This document shows, one piece after another, positions 45,192 to 53,902 of a stretch of 64,000 nt of DNA. How positions within the stretch are numbered: position 1 is the first letter of the stretch; each line of letters begins with the position of its first letter. The DNA comes from CALBPI01 sp039033995 (GTDB taxonomy: Bacteria > Pseudomonadota > Gammaproteobacteria > Steroidobacterales > Woeseiaceae). The stretch spans positions 36,231 through 100,230 of the forward strand of contig JBCCBP010000009.1 in NCBI GenBank assembly GCA_039033995.1, read 5' to 3'. The translations under genes were made by a program, and so were the position numbers. The notes below the pieces were generated by a model. The model searched no databases. It had not been told where the DNA came from and was given only the letters and a program-made list of their open reading frames with translations.

Positions 45192-46775
45192 CTAAAGCTC
45201 GCGTGTCGCGCGAAACACAACATCCGGCCAGCGTTCTTCGGTCAGTTGCAGATTGACGCGTGTCGGAGCGACATAGACTAATGCCTCCGCATGATCGCGA
45301 GCCAGGTTGTCGTGCGCCTTCTTCTCGAACTGCGCCAGCATTTTCGCATCCGTACACTCTACCCAACGCGCTGTGTACACATTGACTTGCTCGAACTGAC
45401 ACTCGACGCCATATTCCTCACGCAGCCGGTGCGCGACCACATCAAACTGCAGAATACCCACAGCGCCAAGAATCAAATCATTGTTGCGCAATGGCTTGAA
45501 CAATTGCGTCGCGCCCTCCTCACAAAGCTGAGCAAGACCTTTTTTCAGTGCTTTCAATCGCAATGGATCGCGCAACACGGCCCGCCGGAAAATCTCAGGC
45601 GCAAAACTTGGGATACCCGAGAAGTTGATCGTATCGCCTTCGGAGAAACTATCGCCAATATTGATCGTGCCGTGGTTATGCACACCGATAATGTCACCAG
45701 CGACCGCGGAATCAGCATGCTGACGGTCCGCCGCCATGAATGTGATGGCCTCCGGGACCTTGATCTCCTTCTCGAGGCGCATGCTCTTCAGCTTCATGCC
45801 CGGTCGAAAACGTCCCGAACAAACCCGCATGAAGGCAATGCGATCTCGGTGTGCAGGATCCATGTTCGCTTGAATCTTGAACACGAAGCCTGACAGCTTG
45901 TCCTCATCGGGCGATACCAGGCGCTCCTCGGCCTCACGCGGCTGTGGCAACGGGGCTTGCTCAACGAAACCATCCAGCAATTCCTTGACGCCAAAATTGC
46001 TAATCGCAGAGCCAAAAAAGACGGGAGTCTGTCGGGCTGCCAGGTATAGATCGCGATCAAACGGTGCGTAGACGCCCTGAATCAGCTCGATCTCATCGAC
46101 GAAGTCCTGCCAGTCATCGCCGATCCACTCGCGCGCAGCATCGGAGTGCAAGCCGTCGATTGTCTCCGTCACACCCGCGCGGTGTTTGGTCTCATCGGCC
46201 TGATAAACAAAAATCTTGTCATCCAACAAATGATAGACGCCACGCAACGCGCGCCCCATGCCGATGGGCCAGGTAACCGGGGCGCACGTGATCGATAGCA
46301 CCGACTCGATCTCGTCGAGCAGCTCGATTGGCTCACGCCCCTCGCGGTCGAGTTTATTGATGAACGTAATGATCGGCGTATCGCGCAAACGACACACCTC
46401 CATCAACTTGATCGTCCGCTGCTCGACACCCTTCGCGCAGTCGATCACCATCATCGCCGAATCGACCGCCGTCAGCGTGCGGTATGTGTCTTCCGAGAAG
46501 TCTTCGTGACCGGGTGTATCGAGCAAATTCACGACATGGTCACGATACGGAAATTGCATCACCGATGAGGTCACGGAGATGCCCCGCTCCTGCTCGAGCT
46601 TCATCCAGTCGGACGTTGCATGCCGACTGGCCTTACGACCCTTGACAGTGCCGGCCAGCTGGATAGCACCACCGAACAGCAGCAGCTTTTCTGTCAACGT
46701 CGTTTTGCCGGCATCCGGGTGCGAGATGATCGCGAACGTGCGGCGACGTTCGATCTCTTGCCTAAGATCAGACAT
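45192..46775 (-). CDS. prfC: peptide chain release factor 3
   Basis: GTPase that recycles RF1/RF2 after termination. The 527-residue protein has P-loop SHPDAGKTTLTEKLLLFGG, switch II DTPGHEDFSEDTYR, NKLDREGR and a conserved RF3 domain III (YGVECQFEQVNVYTARWVE). Start ATG 46775. It lies 19 bases downstream of rimI. Confidence 0.96.
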   Translation of the reverse strand: MSDLRQEIERRRTFAIISHPDAGKTTLTEKLLLFGGAIQLAGTVKGRKASRHATSDWMKLEQERGISVTSSVMQFPYRDHVVNLLDTPGHEDFSEDTYRTLTAVDSAMMVIDCAKGVEQRTIKLMEVCRLRDTPIITFINKLDREGREPIELLDEIESVLSITCAPVTWPIGMGRALRGVYHLLDDKIFVYQADETKHRAGVTETIDGLHSDAAREWIGDDWQDFVDEIELIQGVYAPFDRDLYLAARQTPVFFGSAISNFGVKELLDGFVEQAPLPQPREAEERLVSPDEDKLSGFVFKIQANMDPAHRDRIAFMRVCSGRFRPGMKLKSMRLEKEIKVPEAITFMAADRQHADSAVAGDIIGVHNHGTINIGDSFSEGDTINFSGIPSFAPEIFRRAVLRDPLRLKALKKGLAQLCEEGATQLFKPLRNNDLILGAVGILQFDVVAHRLREEYGVECQFEQVNVYTARWVECTDAKMLAQFEKKAHDNLARDHAEALVYVAPTRVNLQLTEERWPDVVFRATREL

Positions 46776-46794
46776 GAAAAATAGATTCCAAAAA

Positions 46795-47262
46795 TTACAG
46801 CGTTAAGGACAGCACCAACGCGTCCTCGCGAGCACCGCCAGCCGCCTTGTAGTAGTCGCGGCGCAAGCCAACACTCGAAAAGCCAATGCTCTTGTACAAG
46901 TTCGTTGCCGCCAGGTTGGAGGGCCGCACTTCCAGAAACATCGTCTTGACGCGTTGACGGCGCGCCTCGCTAATCAGTCTTAGCAACAGACTCAGCGCAT
47001 ACCCGCGGCGTCGAAATGCGGGTGCGATGCAAATATTCAAGACGTGCGCCTCGCCCGCGGCAACCGACAATATCGCATAGCCACGCAATTCGGCTTCCTG
47101 CTCAACGACCAAACAGACGTAGCCTGCCAAGATGCAGTCACGAAAAATGCCGAGACTCCACGGAAAGTCATAGCTCTGCGACTCGATCCGACTGACCGCC
47201 TGAATGTCCTGATGGTGCATACGGCGAACGAGCGGCAGCAGTTGATCACTCGCCGCACTCAT
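46795..47262 (-). CDS. rimI: ribosomal protein S18-alanine N-acetyltransferase
   Basis: GNAT acetyltransferase of 155 residues. The acetyl-CoA-binding motif is IAPAFRRRGYALSLLLRLI, with SYDFPWSLGIFRDCI and LEVRPSNLAATNLYKSIGF, all typical of RimI. The ATG 47262 overlaps the stop of the upstream uracil-DNA glycosylase gene (ATGA). Confidence 0.93.
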   Translation of the reverse strand: MSAASDQLLPLVRRMHHQDIQAVSRIESQSYDFPWSLGIFRDCILAGYVCLVVEQEAELRGYAILSVAAGEAHVLNICIAPAFRRRGYALSLLLRLISEARRQRVKTMFLEVRPSNLAATNLYKSIGFSSVGLRRDYYKAAGGAREDALVLSLTL

Positions 47263-48020
47263 GCCGCCGACTCCAGCAATGCACGCACGCGCTTCAAATC
47301 CTGCCATGCCTGTTGCTTAGCGGATGGCGTGCGCAACAGATAGGCCGGATGGTAGGTCACGACAACCGGTACACCGTGTTCTGGCAGCGGTTTCGGCTCG
47401 CCGCGCATTTTGCCAAGCGGCTTATCCTCACCCAGTAACTGGCGTGCGGCAAAACGCCCGACGGCTAGCACAACAGCGGGGTTGATCTGCGCAATCTGTT
47501 GCTCGAGGTAGCCACGACAAGCGTGCATCTCGTCATTGCGCGGATCCCGATTCTGGGGCGGACGACACTTCAACACGTTGGCGATGAACACACTATCGCG
47601 TGCCAGGCCGATGGCCGCCAACATCCGCGTCAGCAACTGTCCGGCGCGGCCCACGAACGGCTCACCGAGGCGGTCTTCCTCGGCCCCGGGCGCTTCCCCC
47701 ACGATGAGCAGATTGGCGTAGCGGCTGCCGGTGCCAAACACCGCGTGCGTGCGAGTCTCGTGCAGGCGGCACTGGGTGCAGCGTGTCACGTCGTGTCGCA
47801 GCAACGCCCATTGCCGCGCCGCATCCGGTGCGGCATTGGCTGCGCTCGTCTCATCACTGGCGGCCACTGACGCTGCCGGGGGCGCATCATCGCGCTTGGT
47901 GCTGGGTACGATAACGTCAATCGTCGGCGCCGTCTCCGCCTGGTCAGACGCTGACTGTAGCGGCCGCCAGACATCGATGCCCAATGCATCGAGATATGCG
48001 AGGCGACGAGTCTCATCCAT
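47259..48020 (-). CDS. type 4 uracil-DNA glycosylase (Fe-S)
   Basis: A 253-residue family 4 UDG, which removes uracil from DNA. RCTQCRLHETRTHAVFG provides part of the [4Fe-4S] cysteine set; the catalytic motif GEAPGAEEDRLGEPFVGRAG and the leucine-loop motif YHPAYLLR are intact. The first ~85 residues are a variable N-terminal extension (YLDALGIDVWRP) also seen in other proteobacterial members. It overlaps pssA by eight bases. Confidence 0.92.
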   Translation of the reverse strand: MDETRRLAYLDALGIDVWRPLQSASDQAETAPTIDVIVPSTKRDDAPPAASVAASDETSAANAAPDAARQWALLRHDVTRCTQCRLHETRTHAVFGTGSRYANLLIVGEAPGAEEDRLGEPFVGRAGQLLTRMLAAIGLARDSVFIANVLKCRPPQNRDPRNDEMHACRGYLEQQIAQINPAVVLAVGRFAARQLLGEDKPLGKMRGEPKPLPEHGVPVVVTYHPAYLLRTPSAKQQAWQDLKRVRALLESAA

Positions 48021-48819
48021 CCCGTCGTACCTCATCGTCATCCTCAAACGTATCGTCGTCGGGCTCATCCAACACCGTGAGTCTGCCGGGCGACTTGCCG
48101 AGGAACCACAACAATGGACCCGATGCCGTGTAGCCGAGAAAAATGACGAACAAGACCAACGGCGGATCGATAGAGATCAGCGCGATGATCAGAGGAATCA
48201 ATAACAGATACGCGAACGACACGCGTCCACCGAGATTGATCGTCTTGAAACTGTAGTAGCTTAGATTACTAACCATCAGAGCGCCGGCGACAGCGGTAAT
48301 GACAAAAGCCAACACAAGGCCACTGAACCCACCGATACCATACTTGGCGCTGAGCCAGATAAACGCGGCGACCAGTGCCGCCGCACTGGGACTCGGGAGA
48401 CCCTGAAACCAGGCTTTGCCATACGTTGACGGGGCAGAGTTAAATCGCGCCAGACGCAACGCCGCCGTGACAGCGAACAGAAAGGCGACCAACCAGCCGA
48501 TGCGACCCCACGCAACGGAATACTCAAGCAGCCTTGCCACACCCCATTGGTAAACCACGACGGCAGGCGCCAAACCGAAACTGACCATGTCCGACAGACT
48601 GTCGTATTCCTGCCCGAAGTCCGACTGAGTCGCGGTCATACGGGCAACCCGCCCGTCGAGACCATCCATGACCATCGCTACAAACACCGCGATCCCGGCC
48701 TTCGCAAAGTTGCCGTCGATCGCGGCAACGATGGCATAAAACCCCGCAAACAACGCGAGCGTTGTGAACAGGTTCGGCAATAAATAAATGCCGCGCGTGC
48801 GCGGCTTGGAATCGGTCAT
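48013..48819 (-). CDS. pssA: CDP-diacylglycerol--serine O-phosphatidyltransferase
   Basis: Membrane enzyme making phosphatidylserine. The 268-residue protein carries the CDP-alcohol phosphotransferase motif DGLDGRVARMTATQSDFGQE (DGx2ARx8Gx3D-type; the sequence continues YDSLSD), multiple helices and an acidic C-terminal tail (DEPDDDTFEDDDE). It is the subclass II (Bacillus-like) type, unlike E. coli PssA. Start ATG 48819. The gene for a Psd homologue lies directly upstream. Confidence 0.94.
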   Translation of the reverse strand: MTDSKPRTRGIYLLPNLFTTLALFAGFYAIVAAIDGNFAKAGIAVFVAMVMDGLDGRVARMTATQSDFGQEYDSLSDMVSFGLAPAVVVYQWGVARLLEYSVAWGRIGWLVAFLFAVTAALRLARFNSAPSTYGKAWFQGLPSPSAAALVAAFIWLSAKYGIGGFSGLVLAFVITAVAGALMVSNLSYYSFKTINLGGRVSFAYLLLIPLIIALISIDPPLVLFVIFLGYTASGPLLWFLGKSPGRLTVLDEPDDDTFEDDDEVRRDG

Positions 48820-48909
48820 CGTGAAGCTCGCTGGAGGCCGCTGGCGTTCGATAATTACAGTGTGCCACGAACGCACCTAGACAAGCCAACTGTAGGCGTT
48901 AGACGGCGT

Positions 48910-49575
48910 TCAGACAGCCTGTTCCTCAGGTGCCACGGTCACTTCCTCTTTGCGACGGTCGCGGCGCAGCTCCGCGAGGATATCAGCAGTTGCGAGCACG
49001 CGGTCACCGACCGCGACCCGCGGCATCGCGTCTGCCGGCAGATAGACTTCGCAAATTCTGGCTAATCGCAAGAATCCGCAGCGATGCCCGTGCCCGACGC
49101 GCTCGCCATAGCGCCTAAAGGCCTGTGGCGTGGATAGCCAACCGCCCTTGGAAAACGTCACAACGACATCGTCGCCCTCGTCGGTGCGAAGCCACATACC
49201 ACCACGCCCGCTCATGCGCGAGCCTTCCCGCGCGTTGTCGCGTGGATCAAAAATCATGCCCTCGACCGGTGCACGGATCGTATACGCACCCAACGGGTTC
49301 ACGCGGATCACCACCCGCAACGATTCGCGATCCAGCAACCCCGAGCGCGTCTTTTCCACGCTGATCACTTTGCCATCGCAGGGCGCAAGCACAGCGCGCG
49401 GTCGCAGCGGTGCCTGTCGTACCGGGTCCTGAAACAGCGCGATGAGAAAAGCCACCGGGATCAATACGGGCAGCGCGTACAAGGGCCCAATCAGTTTGGC
49501 AATGGCAATGGCGATGACCGCGCAAGCCACAAACCACCAAATTCCCTCGCTCGCAAATGCAGAGTGTCGGCGCAC
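48910..49575 (-). CDS. phosphatidylserine decarboxylase-like protein lacking the pyruvoyl-forming serine
   Basis: A 221-residue protein of the PSD family by overall sequence. Residues 12-48 form one or two membrane helices; LAPCDGKVISVEK (63-75) and GGMWLRTDEGDDVVVTFSKG are clearly PSD-like. Canonical short PSDs have an FGSRVDVYLP-type cleavage site; here residues 169-180 read LRLARICEVYLP, so Gly-Ser is replaced by Ala172-Arg173. The catalytic His segment (HVNRAP type) is replaced by AYTIRAP. Only the Asp of PxDG remains. I infer it cannot self-process to a pyruvoyl enzyme and call it a divergent or inactive paralogue. Start GTG 49575; a stop lies just upstream. Confidence 0.8.
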   Translation of the reverse strand: MRRHSAFASEGIWWFVACAVIAIAIAKLIGPLYALPVLIPVAFLIALFQDPVRQAPLRPRAVLAPCDGKVISVEKTRSGLLDRESLRVVIRVNPLGAYTIRAPVEGMIFDPRDNAREGSRMSGRGGMWLRTDEGDDVVVTFSKGGWLSTPQAFRRYGERVGHGHRCGFLRLARICEVYLPADAMPRVAVGDRVLATADILAELRRDRRKEEVTVAPEEQAV

Positions 49576-49666
49576 AGCGTATTCCGGCTAAAAACGAGGC
49601 TCGATTCTATACGTGACGACCGCTTGCCCGCTACAATGCGCGTCACGTTGATGGCAAAGCACCCCA

Positions 49667-51361
49667 ATGAAAGTATCTGCGCTCAATCTCAATACCTTGA
49701 AGGAAGATCCGGCTGAGGCCGAGGTGATCAGTCATAAACTGATGCTTCGTGCCGGCATGATCCGTCGGCTCACCTCTGGCATCTTCACCTGGATGCCGCT
49801 CGGCCTGCGCGTGCTGCGGAACGTCGAGCGAATCGTGCGCGAAGAAATGAACCGCGCGGGCGCACTCGAGTTGCTGATGCCGGCGGCACAACCGGCAGAG
49901 CTGTGGCAGGAGTCCGGACGCTGGGACCAATATGGCCCGCTGTTGCTGCGCATGAAAGACCGCCATGACCGGGACTACTGCGTTGGGCCAACGCATGAGG
50001 AAGTCATGACCGACGTCGCGCGGCGTGAGCTTCGCTCGTATAAGGACCTGCCGGTCTGCTACTACCAGATCCAGACCAAGTTTCGTGACGAGATTCGCCC
50101 GCGTTTCGGGGTCATGCGTTCGCGCGAGTTCATCATGAAAGATGCCTACAGTTTCAATGCGGATGAGGCATCGCTGCAGCAGAGTTACGACGCGATGGCC
50201 GACGCGTATACGCGGGCGTTCACACGCATGGCACTACGCTTTCGCAAGGTGGATGCGGACAGTGGCGAAATCGGTGGCGCGCGCTCCCAGGAGTTTCACG
50301 TGTTGGCCGACTCTGGCGAAGACGCGATCGCGTATTGCGAAGCGGACGATTACGCCGCCAATGTTGAACTGACGCCGACCCGGGCCGTCGGGCCTGCACG
50401 GGACGCAACAGCGCCACTGCAACGCATCGACACACCCGGCGTGAAAACCATGCAGCAGGCGTCCGACGCACTCGGTTTGCCACTCGAACGTCTGGTCAAG
50501 ACGCTGGTTGTCGCAGGTGTTGACGGTCCTGTCGCGCTGGTGCTCCGCGGCGATCATGAATTGAACGCCGTGAAAGCCGCCAAACAGCCGCTGGTCGCAT
50601 CACCGCTGCGGATGGCTGAGCCGGCAGAGATCGTTGCGGCAACCGGCGCGCCGCCCGGGTCCGTCGGGCCGGTTGGATTAGACATTCCTGTGTTGATCGA
50701 TCATGCCGCCGGCGCCCTGGCCGATTTTGCGTGCGGCGCCAATACCAAGCACGTGCATCTGACGGGCGTGAATTGGCAACGTGATGTTGCGCTGGCTGAC
50801 ACCGTCGATCTGCGCAATGTCGTTGCCGGCGACCCATCACCCACGGGCAGCGGACCGTTGTCGATCGCTCGCGGTATCGAGGTGGGACACATTTTTCAGC
50901 TGGGCACGAAATACTCCGAGTCCATGGATGCGACGGTACAGGATGAGCATGGGCAAGCGATGGTCATGCAGATGGGATGCTACGGCATCGGTATCACGCG
51001 CGTCGTCGCTGCGGCGATCGAGCAGAACCACGATGATCGCGGCATCATCTGGCCAGAACCGCTGGCCCCGTGGCAAGTCATTATTATCCCGATCAATGCC
51101 CACCGGTCGGAGGCCGTTGCACAAGAGGCCGAGTCGCTCTATCAAACGTTGCTCGGCGCTGGCATCGAGGTGTTACTCGATGATCGCGACGCAAGACCGG
51201 GCGCCAAGTTTGCGGATGCCGAACTGATCGGCATCCCGCATCGCGTCGTCATTGGCGATCGCGCGTTGAAGCAAGGTCACCTCGAGTACCAGCATCGTCG
51301 TGATGCTGAGGCCAGCGCCCTGAACCGTGATGAAGTTCTCAAACGTCTGGGCGTTGTCTGA
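49667..51361 (+). CDS. proS: prolyl-tRNA synthetase
   Basis: Class II synthetase of 564 residues, bacterial type with an inserted editing domain. Motif 1 (LRNVERIVREEMNRAG), motif 2 (TKFRDEIRPRFGVMRSREFIMKDAYSF), the INS editing domain (about 225-385) and motif 3 (YGIGITRVVAAAIEQN) are present, followed by the anticodon-binding domain (VIIIPINAH). It is divergent from the Psd-like gene and followed after 14 bases by a transglycosylase gene. Confidence 0.96.
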   Translation: MKVSALNLNTLKEDPAEAEVISHKLMLRAGMIRRLTSGIFTWMPLGLRVLRNVERIVREEMNRAGALELLMPAAQPAELWQESGRWDQYGPLLLRMKDRHDRDYCVGPTHEEVMTDVARRELRSYKDLPVCYYQIQTKFRDEIRPRFGVMRSREFIMKDAYSFNADEASLQQSYDAMADAYTRAFTRMALRFRKVDADSGEIGGARSQEFHVLADSGEDAIAYCEADDYAANVELTPTRAVGPARDATAPLQRIDTPGVKTMQQASDALGLPLERLVKTLVVAGVDGPVALVLRGDHELNAVKAAKQPLVASPLRMAEPAEIVAATGAPPGSVGPVGLDIPVLIDHAAGALADFACGANTKHVHLTGVNWQRDVALADTVDLRNVVAGDPSPTGSGPLSIARGIEVGHIFQLGTKYSESMDATVQDEHGQAMVMQMGCYGIGITRVVAAAIEQNHDDRGIIWPEPLAPWQVIIIPINAHRSEAVAQEAESLYQTLLGAGIEVLLDDRDARPGAKFADAELIGIPHRVVIGDRALKQGHLEYQHRRDAEASALNRDEVLKRLGVV

Positions 51362-51375
51362 TTTATGTTAACGGG

Positions 51376-51951
51376 ATGAACAGGCGATCCTTTTTGAGCG
51401 CGTCCGGTTTGCTGGTGGTAACGCCATCGCTTGCGCACGCCGCAAAATCGACAGAGCGCGATCCAGCGCTGGCCAATGCACTGCGCCTCGCTGCGCGTGA
51501 GGCCAACACTTTCGAAGACCGCTTCGATGCTGAAGTGTGGTTAAAAGATATGTCCGGCCGTCTGGGCTCGCGCGTCAAGGAGCCCGAAGAGCGCGTGGCG
51601 ATCCTGAAGGGCGTGCATCGCGAGGCGCAAAAAATCGAACTAGCGCCGGAACTAGTGCTCGCGGTCATCGATATTGAAAGCAACTTCGATCGATTCGCGA
51701 TTTCCTACGCCGGTGCTTGTGGACTGATGCAGGTCATGCCGTTCTGGCTCGATGAAATCGGGCAACCGAACGACAGCTTGTTTGATATCGATACCAATCT
51801 CAGAATGGGCTGCACGATTCTGCGCCATTACTACGACCGCGAGAAAGGCGACCTGCATAAGTGCCTGGCACGCTACAACGGCAGCGTGGGTAGCCGACGT
51901 TATTCGAACAAGGTGTTGGAGCGACTCAGAAAACGCTGGCGACAGCGATGA
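51376..51951 (+). CDS. lytic transglycosylase (SLT domain)
   Basis: A 191-residue exported protein. The N-terminus MNRRSFLSASGLLVVTP has a twin-arginine motif (RRSFL) and ends in LAHAA, so export by Tat is likely. The SLT domain shows the catalytic Glu in VIDIESNFDRFAIS, then GACGLMQVMPFW and LARYNGS. This enzyme type cleaves glycan strands with 1,6-anhydro product formation. It lies close behind proS and faces a lipoprotein gene. Confidence 0.9.
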   Translation: MNRRSFLSASGLLVVTPSLAHAAKSTERDPALANALRLAAREANTFEDRFDAEVWLKDMSGRLGSRVKEPEERVAILKGVHREAQKIELAPELVLAVIDIESNFDRFAISYAGACGLMQVMPFWLDEIGQPNDSLFDIDTNLRMGCTILRHYYDREKGDLHKCLARYNGSVGSRRYSNKVLERLRKRWRQR

Positions 51952-51954
51952 TTA

Positions 51955-52293
51955 CTAACGCTGCTCCGGATCGCGCTTGATCGGCTGCTCACCCATACGA
52001 TCTGGCCCGCCCGGTCTTGACTCGGATTGCTCACGAGCCGTCGTTGCGTACTGCTTGGCGAGACCGGCATCGCGCTTGGCGGCAGCATAAGCGCGCCGTT
52101 TCAGATTGGCTTCTGCATTGCGCAAACTGACACGCGCCTCAGCCAAGGCCTCCGGCGCATGCTTCGTCGCACCCGCATCAATCGCGGCAGATATCGCCAA
52201 CCGCGCGTCACTCATTTCCTGAATAGGCGGCGGCACGCTGGCACAACTTGCCAGCAGCAACACACACGCCAACCAGATAATCGCTCTATTCAT
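51955..52293 (-). CDS. DUF4398 lipoprotein
   Basis: A 112-residue lipoprotein: signal peptide MNRAIIWLACVLLLASC with lipobox LASC and Cys at position 17. The rest is a helical repeat rich in Ala and Glu (ARLAISAAIDAGATKHAPE, EARVSLRNAEANLKRR), which fits DUF4398. Such proteins are found with OmpA-like partners; no partner is next door. The C-terminus is Gln/Glu/Arg-rich and probably flexible. Confidence 0.88.
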   Translation of the reverse strand: MNRAIIWLACVLLLASCASVPPPIQEMSDARLAISAAIDAGATKHAPEALAEARVSLRNAEANLKRRAYAAAKRDAGLAKQYATTAREQSESRPGGPDRMGEQPIKRDPEQR

Positions 52294-52313
52294 CGTTTGG
52301 AAACGCTACAAAA

Positions 52314-52333
52314 GCTTGACTTGACCGTCAAGC
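52314..52333. promoter_or_regulatory. 7-bp inverted repeat between the DUF4398 gene and arsC
   Basis: GCTTGAC (52314-52320) and GTCAAGC (52327-52333) are perfect complements separated by six bases. The element lies in the 76-base divergent region. On the arsC side GGCATAAT (52356-52363) looks like a -10; that would place the transcript start close to the arsC ATG. No ArsR gene is nearby. Confidence 0.35.
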
Positions 52334-52369
52334 GTCACGCGAGCCAACGCAAGGTGGCATAATGCGCCG

Positions 52370-52741
52370 ATGACCGCAGCAGACCCGATTATCCTGCACA
52401 ACCCGCGTTGTTCAAAATCCCGTCAAACCTTGGCCTTACTGCGCGAGGCTGGGCATGAACCGGTGATACGGGAGTACTTGAAGGAGCCGCTGAGTCGTGA
52501 CGAGCTACAACGCCTCGGCGCACAGCTGATCCACCCGATCAGCGACCTGGTGCGCGGCAACGACGCGCGACCATTGGGTTTCGTCGCCGGTCAGCACGAT
52601 GTGCTCGAATGGCTGGTCGAACACCCACAGACCATGCAACGACCTGTCGTGATTGCCCGCGGGCGTGCAGCAATCGGCAGACCGCCGGAATCGACACTCA
52701 CGTTATTCGACGAACCAAACACAACGGACGAAACCTCATGA
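52370..52741 (+). CDS. arsC: glutaredoxin-dependent arsenate reductase (ArsC/Spx family)
   Basis: A 123-residue thioredoxin-fold protein. The N-terminal HNPRCSKSRQTLALL supplies the catalytic Cys, and RPVVIARGRAAIGRPPE contains the conserved arginines around the arsenate site. The related YffB/Spx proteins have different C-terminal patterns, so arsenate reductase is preferred. It begins a three-gene run with wrbA and DUF2069 linked by overlapping stop/starts. Confidence 0.9.
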   Translation: MTAADPIILHNPRCSKSRQTLALLREAGHEPVIREYLKEPLSRDELQRLGAQLIHPISDLVRGNDARPLGFVAGQHDVLEWLVEHPQTMQRPVVIARGRAAIGRPPESTLTLFDEPNTTDETS

Positions 52742-53331
52742 CATCGATACTGGTCGTCTACTACTCACTCAACGGCTCAACCGAGGCACTCGCGCGGGAA
52801 ATCTGTCGCGGTGTGGATGCTCACGATGGCGCCGAAGCGGTGTTGCGCACGGTACCGCCGGTCAGCGCAAAGTCAGAAGCGGTTGCGCCGAGCGTGCCCG
52901 ATAGCGGCCCGCCCTACGCCACACGCGACGACCTTGCGAGCTGCGATGGCCTGATCATGGGCAGTCCCACACGCTTCGGCAACATGGCGAGCGCAATGAA
53001 ATATTTTCTGGATGGCACCAGCGGCGAATGGTTGTCCGGCGCGTTGGCAGGCAAACCGGCCGCCGTGTTTACGTCGAGCGCGTCGATGCATGGCGGTCAG
53101 GAGTCAACGCTGCTTAGCATGGCTATTCCGTTGCTACACCATGGCATGTTGTATTGTGGCTTGCCCTACAGTGAACCAGCGCTCAGCGCCACGCAGTCTG
53201 GCGGTACCCCCTACGGTGCCAGTCATGTCGCGGGCGAGGATCGCTCAGGCAAACTGAGTGACTCGGAAAAAGCGCTGGCGTTCGCCTTGGGTGCGCGCGT
53301 CGCCAGAGTCGCCGAGAAGTTGGCCGATTGA
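52738..53331 (+). CDS. wrbA: NAD(P)H:quinone oxidoreductase, WrbA type
   Basis: A 197-residue flavodoxin-like FMN protein that carries out two-electron quinone reduction. The FMN phosphate loop YYSLNGSTEALARE, then LIMGSPTRFGNMASAMKYFLD and FTSSASMHGGQE are diagnostic of WrbA. The start ATG 52738 overlaps the arsC stop as ATGA. Confidence 0.94.
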   Translation: MTSILVVYYSLNGSTEALAREICRGVDAHDGAEAVLRTVPPVSAKSEAVAPSVPDSGPPYATRDDLASCDGLIMGSPTRFGNMASAMKYFLDGTSGEWLSGALAGKPAAVFTSSASMHGGQESTLLSMAIPLLHHGMLYCGLPYSEPALSATQSGGTPYGASHVAGEDRSGKLSDSEKALAFALGARVARVAEKLAD

Positions 53332-53693
53332 TGTTGAATTCGGCGGAAGGTCGACGACTGATCGGCATCGGTGGCTGGCTCGCACTGGCGCTGTGCACGC
53401 TGTACTGGCTCTGGGACGCCCGTGGCTCACTACACCCGCTCGTCTGGGTCGTGTTGTTAGCGCCGTTTCTCGCGCTGTTGCCTGGTATGCGCGCCGCGCG
53501 ACGGAATAGCTGGCTACTCGCCTTGCTTGCCGCTGTCGGCTACGCCACCGTCGGTATGATGGATGCGATCGCCAACCCGGGCAGCATCACCGCGGCGGCG
53601 CTTTTGGCCGGCGTCGCCATCGTGACCTTCTTCGTCTTGATCCCCGCCATCCGGACCATGCCGGCCCCACCGAAGCCACCGCCGGAACCCTAG
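53331..53693 (+). CDS. DUF2069 membrane protein
   Basis: A 120-residue protein with four hydrophobic segments (LIGIGGWLALALCTLYWLW, PLVWVVLLAPFLALLPGM, WLLALLAAVGYATVGMMDA, AALLAGVAIVTFFVLIPAI). The spacing and GYATVGMMDA fit DUF2069, a small inner-membrane family of unknown function that commonly follows wrbA in proteobacteria. Start ATG 53331 shares one base with the wrbA stop. It ends in a proline-rich tail. Confidence 0.88.
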   Translation: MLNSAEGRRLIGIGGWLALALCTLYWLWDARGSLHPLVWVVLLAPFLALLPGMRAARRNSWLLALLAAVGYATVGMMDAIANPGSITAAALLAGVAIVTFFVLIPAIRTMPAPPKPPPEP

Positions 53694-53761
53694 AATAGTT
53701 AATAAGCGCATATCTGTTAGCCCACAGCGCTATCGCAAGTCGCTATGCGGCCAGCGATTCA

Positions 53762-53793
53762 TTTTCTTCGCTCAATACGATTCGCTCAGAAAA
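53762..53793 (+). repeat. inverted repeat element, copy 1
   Basis: The element has a 20-base core TCGCTCAATACGATTCGCTC (53768-53787), which contains two TCGCTC hexamers around AATACGAT. It is flanked by TTTTCT (53762-53767) and its complement AGAAAA (53788-53793), so it can fold as a stem presenting the core. The second copy lies in reverse orientation at 53903-53940. Confidence 0.75.
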
Positions 53794-53902
53794 CGACTCC
53801 CTGTCCGCCTGATCATTGTCGTGCCACGTTGTAAGGAAGCCAGTCCATGCGCAGTTTTCGGTGTGAGCTAGATGCCGAGTCGACACTTCCGCGGTGAGGG
53901 AA

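Noticed and set aside
48910..49575. Frameshift explaining the missing Gly-Ser in the Psd-like protein.
   Set aside because: Neighbouring frames around 49050-49090 give no PSD-like Gly-Ser continuation, and conserved sequence resumes in the same frame (CEVYLP).
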